Positions 11,955 through 23,488 of a DNA stretch of 64,000 nucleotides are shown piece after piece. Made by a program: the position numbers and the translations under genes. The number at the start of each line of letters is the position of its first letter. Within the stretch, counting starts at the first letter, position 1. The notes under the pieces are model-generated. The model saw only the letters and a program-made list of their open reading frames with translations, was not told the DNA's origin and ran no database searches. The DNA comes from Cladobotryum mycophilum (taxonomy: Eukaryota > Ascomycota > Sordariomycetes > Hypocreales > Hypocreaceae): NCBI GenBank assembly GCA_036429605.1, contig JAVFKD010000004.1, forward strand, positions 1,364,001 to 1,428,000, written 5' to 3'.

Positions 11955-13550
11955 ATGGGTGCAGAACCTCAATACGTCAAGTGGCCCTTGCTGCCGCTCT
12001 CCCAGCATGTCTTCACTCTCACAAATGCCTACGCCACAAGACAGCAACAGCAGGCCGCTGTCAAGGCACTACAAGATGCCATCACCAAGGACAAGATGGC
12101 GCCCTTCTACCGATATCTGGCACACCCCATCGACGGTATCCTAAATGCGGTTGGAGAGGGAGGTTCATCAGCACCGGGCAGACCTTTGAGTAGGAAATCA
12201 AGCTTAGTTGGCATGGTCGCTACCAAGGCGCCTGCTACAACCATCAGCCTGCCCTGGGATGAGGAGCTGTACACAAAGTTGAAGGAGGAGAATGACCAGG
12301 AACTGGCCGAGTTCCAGAAGGAAGAGGATGAGGCGGAGGAGCAGGCTGGCGACACAGAGGTCATGGCTGCCAAGGGAAAGCGAGCAGACTTCTGGGCGCG
12401 AGTGGCCGACAAGGTGAGAACCACTGGAGGAGGCAACCGATTCAATTATCGCGAAAAAAAAACAATAGCTAACCCCGATTTCTTATAGGATAAAGCAGTT
12501 GCCGAGTACGAAGGCTTGCTCGAGAAGACCGGTATCCTAGGCAATAAGATCGACCTGACTCTGGCTATAATACGTATGGGGCTCTTCTACGGCGACAAGC
12601 CTCTGGTTCAGAAGCATGTCGAGCGAGCCAAGGCCCTCGTCGAAACTGGTGGTGACTGGGACCGCCGAAACAGACTCAAGGCCTATGAAGGTCTCTACCT
12701 CCTAACGGTCCGTTCCTACAGCGCATCTGCTCCCCTCCTGCTCGACTCTCTCTCCACATTCACCAGCTACGAACTCTGCACCTACTCCAATCTCGTTGTC
12801 TATTCCGTCCTGGCCGGTTCTGTCTCCCTCAAGCGTGTCGATTTCAAGTCCAAGGTGGTCGATGCTCCCGAGATCAAGGCCATCATGGGCGATGGCGAGG
12901 ATAAGCTGTTGGCTCTCAGCGGCGCTCTGAGTGCAGGCCCCGGCGCTAATGACACCGTGGATAAGATCCCCAAGGCGGCAGCGACAACGGCGGTCAACCT
13001 GACAACTCTGGGCGCTAGCAGCGATCAGCCCGAGGCCGAGATGGCCATTGACTTTAGCCCGCTGGCTCTCCTGGTGAGCAGCTTGTACAACGGCAACTAC
13101 AAGACTTTCTTCCAGTCTTTGGCCTCCGTTGAGGAACAGTTCCTCAACCACGACCGCTATCTTCACGAGCACAAGAGCTGGTTTATTCGTGAGATGAGAC
13201 TCCGTGCCTACCAGCAGCTGCTACAGAGCTACAGAGTCGTCGGCCTGGAGAGCATGGCCAACGACTTTGGTGTTACTGTCGACTTCCTCGATCGGTAAGT
13301 GCCCCAGTAACATGTCCTATGCAAACAAACAACTGACCTGTTTATCTCTAGTGATTTGGCTAGATTCATCGCCGCTGGCCGCATTCCCTGCACCATCGAC
13401 CGTGTCTCTGGCAAGGGCGTCATTGAGACCAACCGACCGGATGACAAGAACAAGCAGTACCAGGACGTTGTTCGTCAGGGCGATCAGCTTATTACAAAGC
13501 TGCAGAAGTATGGCCAGGCCGTCAGACTAAGGGGTAGCGAGAGAGCGTAA
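11955..13550 (+). CDS. RPN7: 26S proteasome regulatory subunit Rpn7 (PSMD6)
   Basis: PCI-domain subunit of the 19S lid. Exons are 11955-12413, 12489-13294 and 13352-13550. Introns 12414-12488 (GTGAGA...TATAG) and 13295-13351 (GTAAGT, CTGAC branch, CTCTAG) keep the frame, giving 487 aa. The start ATG has the favourable context CGCCATGGG. Recognisable parts are the N-terminal EPQYVKWPLLPLSQHVF, the helical repeat DLTLAIIRMGLFYGDKPLV, and the PCI portion with MRLRAYQQLLQSYRVVGLES and DVVRQGDQLITKLQKYG at the end. A fungal insert rich in Ala, Thr and Ser lies near residues 300-345. Confidence 0.96.
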
Positions 13551-13927
13551 AGTAAAGTAGGGAGGTGTAGACAAAATGCTAGTTGCTTTTTTTATAATTT
13601 AAAAGCTGAAGAAACTTTTGCTTCATGTGTCGTTACGTGCTGTATGATATGTTTTAGATGAAACGTCAAATACCAATTCATGGGCGGAGAGGACGCTGCA
13701 CATCCATCATGTGCATGTTGCTAACATGCAATCAATGGCTGCTGAATTGTGGGAGTGGCATGAACAATTAGCCCTCCCCAGTTGTATTTGTCTATGAACA
13801 ATGAAGTAGATCACCATGAACATTATCCATCAAGTTCATTTGAGAAAAAACTCTAATAAAAAACACAACTCCACAATGACTTTTTCTCATCCCCCCGGTC
13901 ACTGAAAGACTTTTTTCTCTTTTTTTT
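13551..13927. other. convergent 3' regions of RPN7 and ALT
   Basis: 377 bp between convergent stop codons, AT-rich with T and A runs. No gene visible; it fits two 3' UTRs. Confidence 0.5.
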
Positions 13928-15447
13928 TTACCTGTACTTGTCCATGAACTCCTTGTGGAACTTGGTGATGCTGCCGACCCACTCCGTACCGGGCGCCAAA
14001 AAGGTAGTGCGCAAATGCAGAGTACCCTCCTTTTGTCCGAATCCGCTGCCGGGAATGACGCAGACGCCGGTGGCCTCGAGGAGGCGCATGCAGTAAAACT
14101 CGTCCGGGGTGCGGCCCTCTGCGGCGGCGGCCTCGGCGGCCTTGGGGGAGAGGGTGATGGTGGGGAAGAGGTACATGGCGCCCTGGGGCTCGGCGCACTC
14201 GACGCCCTCCATCTCGCCAAAGGCCTTGTGCAGGGCGAAGGCTCGCTCGCGGAGGCCGTTGGCGATGGTGTTGTACTCCTTGTTGTAGAGCTCGTACGAG
14301 GGCTGGCCGGGCTTGGGTGGGTTCACCATGAGCTCGACGAGACACTGGCCGATGACGGGGGCGCAGAGCATGATGGAGACGAACTTGTAGATATTGGCCT
14401 CGACCTCGGAGTCGAAGTTGACAAGCTCAAAGTAACCGCCGCGGTGGCCGCACTCGCCGACCATGCCCTTGGAGATGCTGTGCAGAGAAGCAAGCTCGAG
14501 TTCGTCGTACTTGCCGGGGTGCTCTTGCTGCAACTTGCGCAGGACACCCTTGAAGCTGTGGAACTGGCCGACGAAGACGTTGGTCTGGTAGACTTCATCG
14601 GCCATGACGACGAGCTTCTCCTGGTTGGCAAAGTCAAGCACGGCGCGGACGTCCTCCTCAGAAAGGGAGGCACCGGTGGGGTTGCCGGGGTTGATGATGA
14701 CGATGCATCGCACATCGATGCCCTCGGACTTGGCCTTTTCGTAAGAGGCACGGATGGTCTCGAGGTCAGTCCCCCAGTTCTTGGATTCGTCGAGGTGGTA
14801 GGGGACGCAGGTGGCGTCGAGGACGGAGAGGGTGGCAGTGTAAAGGGGGTATTGGGGGATGGGGACGAGGACGCCGCTCGTTTTGGACCCGCAGATGACA
14901 TGGAGGAGGGTGTTGACGCCGGAAGAGGCACCGGCGGAGAGGTAGATGTGTGCGGGATCGGCAGGGAAGCCGTCACGCTCTATCGTCGAGAGTTGTTTGT
15001 CAGTCAACCGGTCTTCAGGGGGTTAGAGATATATACAAGTCAAAGAGAAGACTCACCCTCAATGAACCTGGCAACACTGTCCTTGAGGGCAGGAACACCA
15101 CTGCTAGCGCTGTAAGCTCCGACAGAGCCACACTGCTGGAGCAACCACTTTGCGCGCTCAATGACATCCGACTTGTATCCCAGACCATTGATCAAGACAT
15201 CCTCCTTCTCGAGAAGCTCGGGGTTCTCGAGCAGACTGCACACCTGCCGGAAGAAGGTAATGGGCTTCTGGTCAAGCTGCTGCGGGTTGCCAATGTTGGC
15301 GGAGATGACCTGGTCAAAGGGCAAGCTCTTGTCGCCCTTGCCTAGACGGGCACGGAACTCCTCCGACTTGACGGCGAGCTCACCACGCACGGCATACTCG
15401 GCAGAGCGAACATGCTGGTTGATCTTGTCGACTGTGAGCCGTCCCAT
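13928..15447 (-). CDS. ALT1: alanine aminotransferase (PLP-dependent)
   Basis: Class I/II aminotransferase converting alanine plus 2-oxoglutarate to pyruvate plus glutamate. Exon 1 is 15447-15057 and exon 2 is 14979-13928. The intron 15056-14980 runs GTGAGT to ATAG and interrupts a Glu codon. The product is 480 aa from the first ATG (MGRLTVDKINQHV). The PLP lysine is Lys301 in SISKGMVGECGHRGG. INPGNPTGA and DEVYQTNVF are the substrate and cofactor motifs. The ATG is preceded by an in-frame, ATG-less open stretch back to 15588 that ends in an Arg-rich, mitochondrial-presequence-like segment (RLIPRRQYST). The mature protein may therefore have a mitochondrial form made from a non-AUG start or from an exon I could not find. 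Confidence 0.95.
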
Positions 15448-15576
15448 GGTTGAGTACTGTCGTCGAGGAATAAGACGGTATTGCTGGTGGTGGGGATGTC
15501 GCAAAGTCGATGGCGGGGCAGAGGATGGGAATGACTGTCTCCGAGGACCGGCACTGTCTGCGTCTTTTGTGTAAGT

Positions 15577-15583
15577 TTTTATA
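15577..15583 (-). promoter_or_regulatory. TATA box of the alanine aminotransferase gene
   Basis: TATAAAA on the minus strand, 130 bp upstream of the first AUG. A start site about 30 bp downstream, near 15550, would make MGRL the first AUG in the mRNA and leave the presequence-like frame in the leader. Confidence 0.5.
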
Positions 15584-17141
15584 GAGCTCTAATAAAGGAC
15601 CTCCGTCTGTCTATAGCAAAAAAAGCTAAGGAAAGCAAAATGAAGATAAGTAAAAGAAGCAAGATAAGCAACGGTGAGAGAAAAAGGGAAGAAGGAAAAA
15701 AGAACTGGCGTGTGGTTGAAGAGTCCGATAGATATGGACGTGTGATATTGGGAGCCCAAGGGAAAGAGAGAGAAAAGGGCGTGCAAGGTCATTCCTGGCA
15801 GCAAGGATATCGACGGATCTGCAAAGTGCACACCCACTCACCCACCCACACAAACCAACGTGGGGTGACTCAAAGCCATTGAAGCGTCGGAAGTGGGGTG
15901 GGATCAAAGAGAGAGAGAGAGAGAGACAGAAAAGGCCATAATAGAGCTTCACCACACATGGTCGCCCAACGTGTTTGTTCCCATGGCATGACAATTGTTA
16001 ATTGTCAGCGCATCGCGCGGTCCACGTTGGCTGACACCTTCGCAAATCATTGTCCTTACAAAAAAGGCGTAGTGGATCTGACGTAGGTCTCGGGAACCTG
16101 GATAAGTGCGGCACTGTTTGCTTGCTTGTCTAGGCCTTCAGATCGTTTCCGAGCCCGAAGCCGGATCTAGTCGTCGTCCATCAAGCTTCCTTCATGACCG
16201 AGTTGAACTCTCTCCATCTCACTCAATCCAACCCAGTTAAACCATATCTGACATTATGACGATGGCGACGACGACGATGATGGGAGGCTCAAAAGTGCAA
16301 AAAAACAAGTTACTTAAAAGAGAGGTGTAAACACCAACCTGTAATTCGTGATGCGCATAGCAATGCTCGACCGTTGGCCACACCCAGCAGCGCCTTGTTC
16401 GCCGTAGCCAGTGCAGTCGCCATGATGTGCTGCCAGTGCTTCGGTTTGCCCCAGAGACCCTGCGAGAGGAAGACTCTCAACTGCTCGTCAGAACAGATTA
16501 CCGCTAATCGCGGGAAATATCTCCGTTGGAGTTTTGCAAGTAGAAAAAAGAAAAAAACAAAGATACTTGAAGTAAAAGAGAAAAATAAAAAAATAAAAGA
16601 GCGGCAGAGCTTTGGGGGTCATAGCATGCATGCAGTTGATTTGGTGGTGATTCTGCATCCCCCGTCCCTTATCGCGCCAACGCTACCTTCAACGCTGTAT
16701 CACTCTGATCAATGCTAGACCTAAATAAGTGGCATGGTTGTGAATTGTTGAGAACCCTTGCTCACAACTCTACTGAAACAACTAATCGTAGTACAGAGAT
16801 CTCATCCAAGTTGAAGAATAACAAGAATGATATCCTTTAAAATGAAATAAAATAAAATCATAACTAGGTAAATTATATCGTAATTGATACGAGCATTCTC
16901 AGATCTGCTTGATAGACAAAGATAAAGTTATCATCTGTTGATTCATCACAAGTCTTAGGTTGCGCATCGCCTGCCATTGACGTTAGTTGCACCTGTGACG
17001 GAACCGGAGTCACCTTTCCCCGGCATCACATCCCGCATCCAACTAAGGAAATTTCAAGGTTGCGGAATTGCGCATCGTCATGATCTGGACGACGACGACA
17101 ACAACAACAACAACGACAATTTGTTCCCCCTAGTAGTCACA
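15584..17141. other. intergenic region between ALT and bL33m
   Basis: 1.5 kb with GA- and A-rich stretches (for example GA repeats near 15909-15927). A minus-strand ATG at 16421-16423 opens an Ala-rich 38-codon frame that I could not extend into a second exon, so it is not called. The sequence just before 17142, with GAC/AAC triplet runs, is the bL33m leader. Confidence 0.4.
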
Positions 17142-17437
17142 ATGGCCAAGAAAGGTGAGTTATTGAAATCAGATACCCACGGAGACGCAAAACCACTAAA
17201 GCCTTCCCAGCGAAAGCTAGATTGCTCAACGTACGGTTGATCTCCATGGCCATGACTGGCTTCTTCTACACCTTCAAGCGACCTAGAACCTCTCCCATGA
17301 TGGGCATGCTAAAATACGACCCAATTGGTATGCAAAAATCATGAATCAATCGCATATCGAGTCCCTCAATCTTACCAATATTGTCAACAGTCCGCAAGAA
17401 GGTCTTGTTCCTCGAAACGAAGAAGAGATCAAAGTAA
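17142..17437 (+). CDS. MRPL39: mitochondrial ribosomal protein bL33m, three tiny exons
   Basis: Large-subunit mitoribosomal protein of the bacterial L33 family; yeast Mrpl39 is the counterpart. Exons are 17142-17154, 17211-17327 and 17391-17437 (13, 117 and 47 nt). Introns are GTGAGT...CCCAG (56 nt) and GTATGC...AACAG (63 nt). The joined product is 58 aa: it starts MAKKAKARLLNVRLIS, continues MAMTGFFYTFKRPR and LKYDPIVRRKVLFLE, and ends TKKRSK. Length, basic charge and the YDP-VR-VLF-E-KKRSK ending match the family. No exon is long enough to stand out as an open frame. It is transcribed towards the coiled-coil gene. Confidence 0.93.
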
Positions 17438-17955
17438 ATCCCCCCACCAGTGACGGATTGAGCGGATTCCAACAAAATCTGGCCGAAAATATGGCAGATT
17501 GGGTAGCAATCGTATAGTCAACTGGCTATTACAGTCGTGTATATCAACTGCTTACGAAACATGGGTGCATTTCCGGAGTTTGGGGCTGGGCTGGCATCGC
17601 GCATAGTGCGCCACAAGTCAAAACTGTATCTGTTTGTATTACAATTTACTCTCACAATATGGAGCATACCTTCTTGTCAAGCACATGCTGTAAAATTATG
17701 TGCTACCTACTTCTGCAGATTAAGCTAAGTTGAGCGAATAATATCTTCCAAATGTTGGTTTAGCCATATGCCGAGTTTCTAGCAAATCTCAGACAGCTCA
17801 GCAATAAATGCATTCTCGACGACGACGACGACAACGACATGTCCACAGCACCAAACAAATGCACCTGTTTCAAGCAGACTTCTACAATGAAGAGGATTCC
17901 ATTTTGCACTTCTTTGCGTCCCGCTCATTCTCGGCATCATATTGCGACAAGGCGT
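17438..17955. other. intergenic region downstream of bL33m
   Basis: Convergent 3' regions. The minus-strand frame from 17955 down to a TAG at 17882-17884 would be the original C-terminus of the coiled-coil protein if the 40-bp repeat had one copy. Nothing else is supported. Confidence 0.4.
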
Positions 17956-18082
17956 GCTTGTCACGTCCCGATTGTCCTTCCATAGAGAAGTGATTGCTTG
18001 TCACGTCCCGATTGTCCTTCCATAGAGAAGTGATTGCTTGTCACGTCCCGATTGTCCTTCCATAGAGAAGTGATTGCTTGTC
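17956..18082. repeat. three tandem copies of a 40-bp unit at the end of the coiled-coil gene
   Basis: Copies at 17956-17995, 17996-18035 and 18036-18075, followed by the first seven bases of a further unit. The three copies look identical, implying a recent expansion. On the coding (minus) strand the unit encodes NHFSMEGQSGRDK when read in the gene's frame. Because 40 is not a multiple of 3, the second copy is read out of frame and ends at a TGA. Confidence 0.95.
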
Positions 18083-21000
18083 TCGAAATCGGCAACGGTC
18101 GGGGGACTCCATTCTCGTTGTTGAATCAGACTAGATCGGATTTCAGCGACTACTGCATTGGTTACAACAGTCTTGTTATCATTGGAGTCGCCCTCCGAAT
18201 GATGATGATACTGATTGGTTCGGATAGACAGCTGCAAAGAATCGCTCTCCAAGTTAGTCGATTCTCTCTTAGAAGGAACATGATGCTTTAAAATGGATCG
18301 CAGCTGTATCAATTCTCTGCGACGCTTTTGTTCCTGCTGAACGGAGGGTGGTACCGGAGAGTCTTCGCGGTGGATTGGACTGTGAACAACCACCTTGCGT
18401 GATGCAACCTCTTCCTCCAGAGAAGAGGTATAACTCTCCGTGTTTGAATCCTCTGCCATATGCCCGGGTAGATTAGAAGCCTCTGGATTTGAGGCGAATA
18501 AGGTCTCGCCGTTGCTATAAGAGACCAACGCGGTTCCCTCGTTGTTTTGAGAATCTGTTTTCGCTTCAAGCTGCTGTCGAATCCAGTCCTTTTCAGTCGC
18601 CAGATAGGAAGAGGCGGATTGTGCGGAGGCATTCATTTGCACAATCTCATCCAATTTCATGCCAAGCCCTTCCATCAATGGCAATCGCTCCTGGAGAGCC
18701 TTTAGCTTTGTTCGAAGCGGGTCCATCATTCGGATATCTCGAATCCATCGTTGGCGAAGTTCCATGCTAGTCTTAGACTCATGTTCAAGTTCACTAATCC
18801 TCAGCTTCAAGTTAGCCACAACTTCTTGATCTCTATCTAAACCTTTTTGAGAAGTCCGAATTTCTGTGCTGTTATGGCGTTGGTTTTCAGCTAAATAGGC
18901 CAACTGATCTTTGGCTGCTTGTAACTCAACCATCAATGCGGAGGTGGTGTCCTCATTCTGACGAAGCATTTTCTCCGTTACCTGTTTTTCTGCCTTGAAA
19001 CCCTCATCAAGAAGACTGCGAAGTTCCATGATTGAACTTTGTACACTGTTCCTGGTTGCCTCTCCATCGCGTATGGTCGTGTTGGTCACAGTCGCAATTT
19101 TGGCTGCGTAATTTTCGCACACCAGCTCAAGTTGGCGCTCCAAGTTCCTGATTCTTTCGCTTCGTTCCTCCAATTGACTTTCAAGGTCACTCATACGGGC
19201 ATCTGTAGTCTCTTCGCGAGCTTGGCGCTCATCATCCATCTAAGAATCGAGGCATGGCTCAATTTGCTGGCAGAGCTGTTGAGTTTTGTAGAGGTCCTCT
19301 CCGAATAGTCGGAGCATACCCATGAATTCGTGAGTATTTCTATGGCTTTCTTCCCATTGCATTCTGTTTTCTTCGGTTTGCTGGTTCATTTCTCCCTGGA
19401 TAGTGTTGAAGTTACTCTTGGCTAAAGTCACAAATTGGGATGCTGCGTTGCTAATGTTATTCTGGCCATTGATAACGGACATGACCGCCGGCAGGATCCT
19501 AATGTCATATCAGCCCGAAATTCCTGCAGATGAAAGTACTTATGCTTACCGCGCCACAACTTTGTCTTCAAGTTTTCGCATCTTAGGCTCAATATCCTTC
19601 AGCGTAGGTATGTTGCGGACCGACAGTTTCCAATCAGCGATCGTGGAATCCAGCCTGTGCCTATAGTTAGTGTTAAATTCAATGAATAAATAGAAACCGT
19701 TACGAACTTCTCATGAAGCCGATTAATGATGAGGACGTTTTCATCATGACCCTTTTGTTGTTCGCCATTCGCCTTGAAACTCATATCAAGTAGAGAATCT
19801 ATCTTGGTTTCCAGATCCTTGACGGTTTTATTGATCCTCATCTGATCTGCAACTTGCAGGCGAAGCTGTTCGCATAGGTTATTTTCCTGAAGCATTTTTG
19901 CCTCATTATCCCTGATCTTCCCCTTGAGCTCCGATATAGTCCGATCCTCTGATATCTCTGTCAGTTGATGTACTGTGTTTTTTTAAATGAATAGACTTAC
20001 TCTGCTGTATTTCTCTCTGCGTTTGAACCCGAAGCTCTCCAATGCATTTCTTCATTTCTTCTCTCTTCTTGCGGCTCTCATCAAGCGCTTTGTCGACAGC
20101 TTCCGAGTCAACAATCTTTCTTTCACTCTCTTTGCGCAACTGGCCTATCATTTCCTGGTACTGGTTTCGGCAACTTATAAAAAGGTCTTTCTGTTCCCTT
20201 ATTGCTTCACTGAGTCTTGATTTGTAAGTCCGATATTTGTCGGCAAGTGTCTCCGATCTACTTTTGGATTCGGATAGCTCATTGCGCAGGGATTCGATCT
20301 CATTACTTAGAGTTTTGTTCTCTCCAATAACTCGTGAGTCATCGTCTTGCAGCTTCTTATAGAGACTTTCCACATTGTGAAGTTCCTCGTTTATGTGGTC
20401 CAAAGTAACACGGGATTCTTGTAGCTGCTGTCCCTGAAAATGAAGATCCTCTTGAAGTCTTTCGATTTCTAAATTTGCTTGGATCGTCTCGTCTTCTGTT
20501 ATGCGGACACACTCGTTCCAGTGTTCAGCAACCTGGTTCATTGCTATCATTTTGCGATCTGGATCCGGCCGAGACCTATGCTTATGCGCTGATGCTTTCT
20601 TCTTCGGGATGGTGCTCGCTCGTGACTGTGACCGTAGTCTTGGGAGCCTTTCTCCCTCTAGAGGGGTATACCCCACCGTTGGCCGATTGACTAATGCATC
20701 GCGAGAATGTCGTCGCAGGCGAGCTGGACTCCGGCGAGTATGGACTTCCAAATCGCCATATTGGCTAGCAGGCGAGTGTCTGCTATCTTTCCGGCCAAGT
20801 CTCCGTATATGCGGGAGTGTACGTTCAAGGTCCTGACTTTCAAGTAAGTTTCTGAGAACGTCTTCTGCATGTTTTGAAGCATTGCTGCGTCTTCCAGATG
20901 TTGAGCATGATATTTTCCCAGGAGACGAGGCGGCTTCCCTGATTACCTGGACTGCATCACCCTTGGGAGAGTCATGTTGAGGCATCTCTATTGGGTCGGG

Positions 21001-21534
21001 AACTTGGGATCTGTTCATGTGCTTCGGCTGCGACCACAATCCAGAATCAGAACCTCGTTGCTTCGTGCCTCTGTTCGACCTTTGGTCATCCGAAGAATGG
21101 TGGGAGCTTAATTGCCGTGGCTTCGAACCTTGCTGTTTTTGTCTTTTGCTCTCGCTAACCTGGTCCTTAGCTGGACGTTGACTAGGAAGACATGGCTCAG
21201 TCAAATCAATAAACGGGTTACTTGGCGACGCATTAGAGGTATGATGAGAGTGGATGAGCGAAGGACTTTTTGGTGGTCGTTGTCTTGGGTCGTTTACGGG
21301 CCGTTTGGGGAATTGGCCTGGTCGAGGCGGTTCTCTTGGTGGAAATGAAAAACCCTGTGAGAGTGTAGCCTCCGATATCTTGTCCTTGGATGAGAAAAAC
21401 TTCTTCGGTCGGATATCACTAAAAGATGTTTCCTCTATCTCCTGAGAAACTGGCTCGGGCACTAGGAGCACAGCATCGAGGTCTTCATCGGCAGTTGCTC
21501 CATAGTGGTCATTGTTGTGTCTTCTAGGGTCCAT
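18001..21534 (-). CDS. large coiled-coil protein of unknown function with an internal TAG
   Basis: I do not recognise the family. Exons are 21534-20001, 19948-19708, 19654-19550 and 19498-18001; introns are 52, 53 and 51 nt. The acceptor of intron 1 could also be nine bases upstream (exon from 19957), in the same frame. Intron 2 uses the weak donor GTTCGT. The first 300 or so residues are Pro/Ser/Arg-rich and probably disordered; the rest is heptad-like coiled coil in several blocks (for example NEAKMLQENNLCEQLRLQV). The frame is continuous except for TAG at 19240-19242, directly followed by ATG. Either a poor 99-nt intron (19319-19221) removes it, or it is a true stop, an error or an edited codon. 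The C-terminus ends inside the 40-bp repeats. A structural role at the spindle pole, septum or in meiosis would be a guess. Confidence 0.75.
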
Positions 21535-22016
21535 GGCTTTTCCACCAACATTGATGCTTGGCGGAGCTACCGTGATGTATCGCTCGAGATGGCCGAGATG
21601 ATTTGAATAATGTCAACAGAGAATGCTCTTCGAATACCTCGTACTAGTTAGAGATTTAATAGGTCATCACAACGAACCGTAAGGGATTGGTATTGTCAAA
21701 GATAATGAGGGAATTTTGTGAGGAAGAAAGAGGAAATTTCCATGGCAGAAATGGAGGGCAGGCGTTTTGAATCATTGCAAACCTCATCTTGAAGAAGGAG
21801 CTGATCATGGTGCACTTCCCATCTCTATAATATCATTAAAACAATAACAATCAGGATTGGTAGATAAAATAGTCATAAAGTTTCTCTAAAACTTCTAAAA
21901 AATAATTACCTTGAGGCATCGCCTTTGGGATAACATTATCTCTACAGTTGTTGTAAACGAACATACAGGGTAAGAATGATTGAATTGTGTGTAAAAAAAT
22001 AAAAAAATAAACGGAG
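21535..22016. promoter_or_regulatory. upstream region of the coiled-coil gene
   Basis: 482 bp between the coiled-coil start codon and tRNA-Ser, AT-rich. It should contain the promoter of the coiled-coil gene. No specific element recognised. Confidence 0.4.
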
Positions 22017-22116
22017 CGACACCTGCAGGATTCGAACCTGCGCGTGCGAACACAATGCCTTGGTAACCAATCTAATTGATAGCAGGGCATCGCCTTAACC
22101 ACTCGGCCAAAGTGTC
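22017..22116 (-). tRNA. tRNA-Ser(GCT) with a 19-nt intron
   Basis: The acceptor stem GACACTT pairs with AGGTGTC. The D arm is GGCCGAGTGGTTAAGGC, typical of Ser. The anticodon stem ATGCC/GGCAT encloses CTGCTA plus A, giving anticodon GCT. The intron 22079-22061 lies one base after the anticodon. A long variable arm (GTG TTCG CAC) and the T arm GCAGG TTCGAAT CCTGC follow. The mature tRNA would be 81 nt before CCA addition. Confidence 0.95.
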
Positions 22117-23488
22117 TACTGATTTGATATGTATACTTAGTCGCCATGTATAGATTTTGTATCTTCTGTGGGAGTTGAGAGACTGAATGAGAAGGCAAGG
22201 CAGATGATACAGCGATCAGATTCTATACACTGATATCTACATACAAAACTGGGCTGAAATGTCCCAAAATAGAGATGAAACAATATCGGTTGTGCTGGCA
22301 ATGCAATGTGGCACAACCGCTGGAGACCCAGCAGATAGCCATGACTTGGCATATGAACTTGATCATTTCTTTGTATCTATTTTGAAAGCTTCTATTATGA
22401 GCGTACCCCTTCATTTGAAAGGACTGCAATCCTCTTATTTTTGTGGATTTCTGCGTTTATGATTAGTTGGATCATATCGGTCCCCGTGAATCCTCGACCA
22501 GTAGTGGCATCCTTGGTATGCATGGACTCAAAACAGCGAGAGCCTCAGCGTTAAATGTAGCCTCTAATCATGCTGGCCAAGACGCACCTACAACAGATGA
22601 TGCATTAAATCTTAAGAAAGATCAAACACTTTGGCTGCAGCTTTTGGATGCGTCATAACCCATTCCTTTAAAAAAGAAGTACTTCACCGTCGTCCCCTCA
22701 ATTTACACGAGTCGCACTGGGACCGGAAGTTGAGGCCCATATAATGAATGCCCAGCCAGCCTCCCTGCCATCGGGTGAATCAAGAATAGATCAGCAAGGT
22801 CATTTGATTTGGCCCTCTCTCATCCCATCCCATAGGCAAAACAACATCGCTTCTCTTCATGTCTCGTCACGCAGCATAATAAGCCCTTGCCCCCCTGCCC
22901 GTCACATCTCCTCACCGTTGGTTTGTGACGAGCAGGGCGGCTATTTGTCTGTGCATGGAACAACAGCCTTCGCTCTGGGCCATCTCATTGGCTGGACCCC
23001 TGGTCCTTGGTGCTCAAGTTGGGCGCTTCACCCGCACTTGAAAGCCAATCATTGCAACGCTGGAGCCCCAGACCCTGCCATTTTTGGACACTGGAGTAAC
23101 GGCGGATGTGCCGAAGATGCATGCAGATGGATTTGATGGCGTTGAAGGGCGGCAACTGTTACATGGCACTCAAGCCAAGCCGTGAGCCATGCAGGAACAC
23201 TGTCACGCAAAGGGAATGGGCGAAAGAGAGTAGGTGAAGAGTGTGAAGCGAAGAGGGGGAAAATTTCATAAGACTGGGCTGGTATGCAGAAAGTCAATGC
23301 GAACCGATAGCCATCCTAAATATTTGATTTTTCGTTTTCCGCTCGTTGAATTTTATTATACCCCGAAAGTGCCATTGAACCTTTAATACATACAAATTTG
23401 TCTGTCTTGCCAGGTACATAACACACACATAAGCTATCTATCTATCCAACAATCAATACCCAACATCCAACATCCAACATTCAACATC
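22117..23488. other. intergenic region upstream of the small membrane protein gene
   Basis: 1.4 kb without a supported gene. Several 60-130 codon frames exist but none looks like a known protein or has splice partners. The last 150 bp (short ATCCAACA-type repeats near 23446-23480) is the leader of the next gene. Confidence 0.4.

Noticed and set aside
13955..15115. 386-codon plus-strand open frame
   Set aside because: Antisense to alanine aminotransferase and crosses its intron; Val/Gly/Leu/Asp-rich shadow without a family.
16340..16423. Minus-strand exon starting MATALATANKALLG
   Set aside because: Looks peptide-like for 29 codons, but no second exon or homology could be found downstream.
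17266..17475. 69-codon minus-strand frame, first taken for a gene relic
   Set aside because: It is antisense to exons 2 and 3 of bL33m, which explains its protein-like look.
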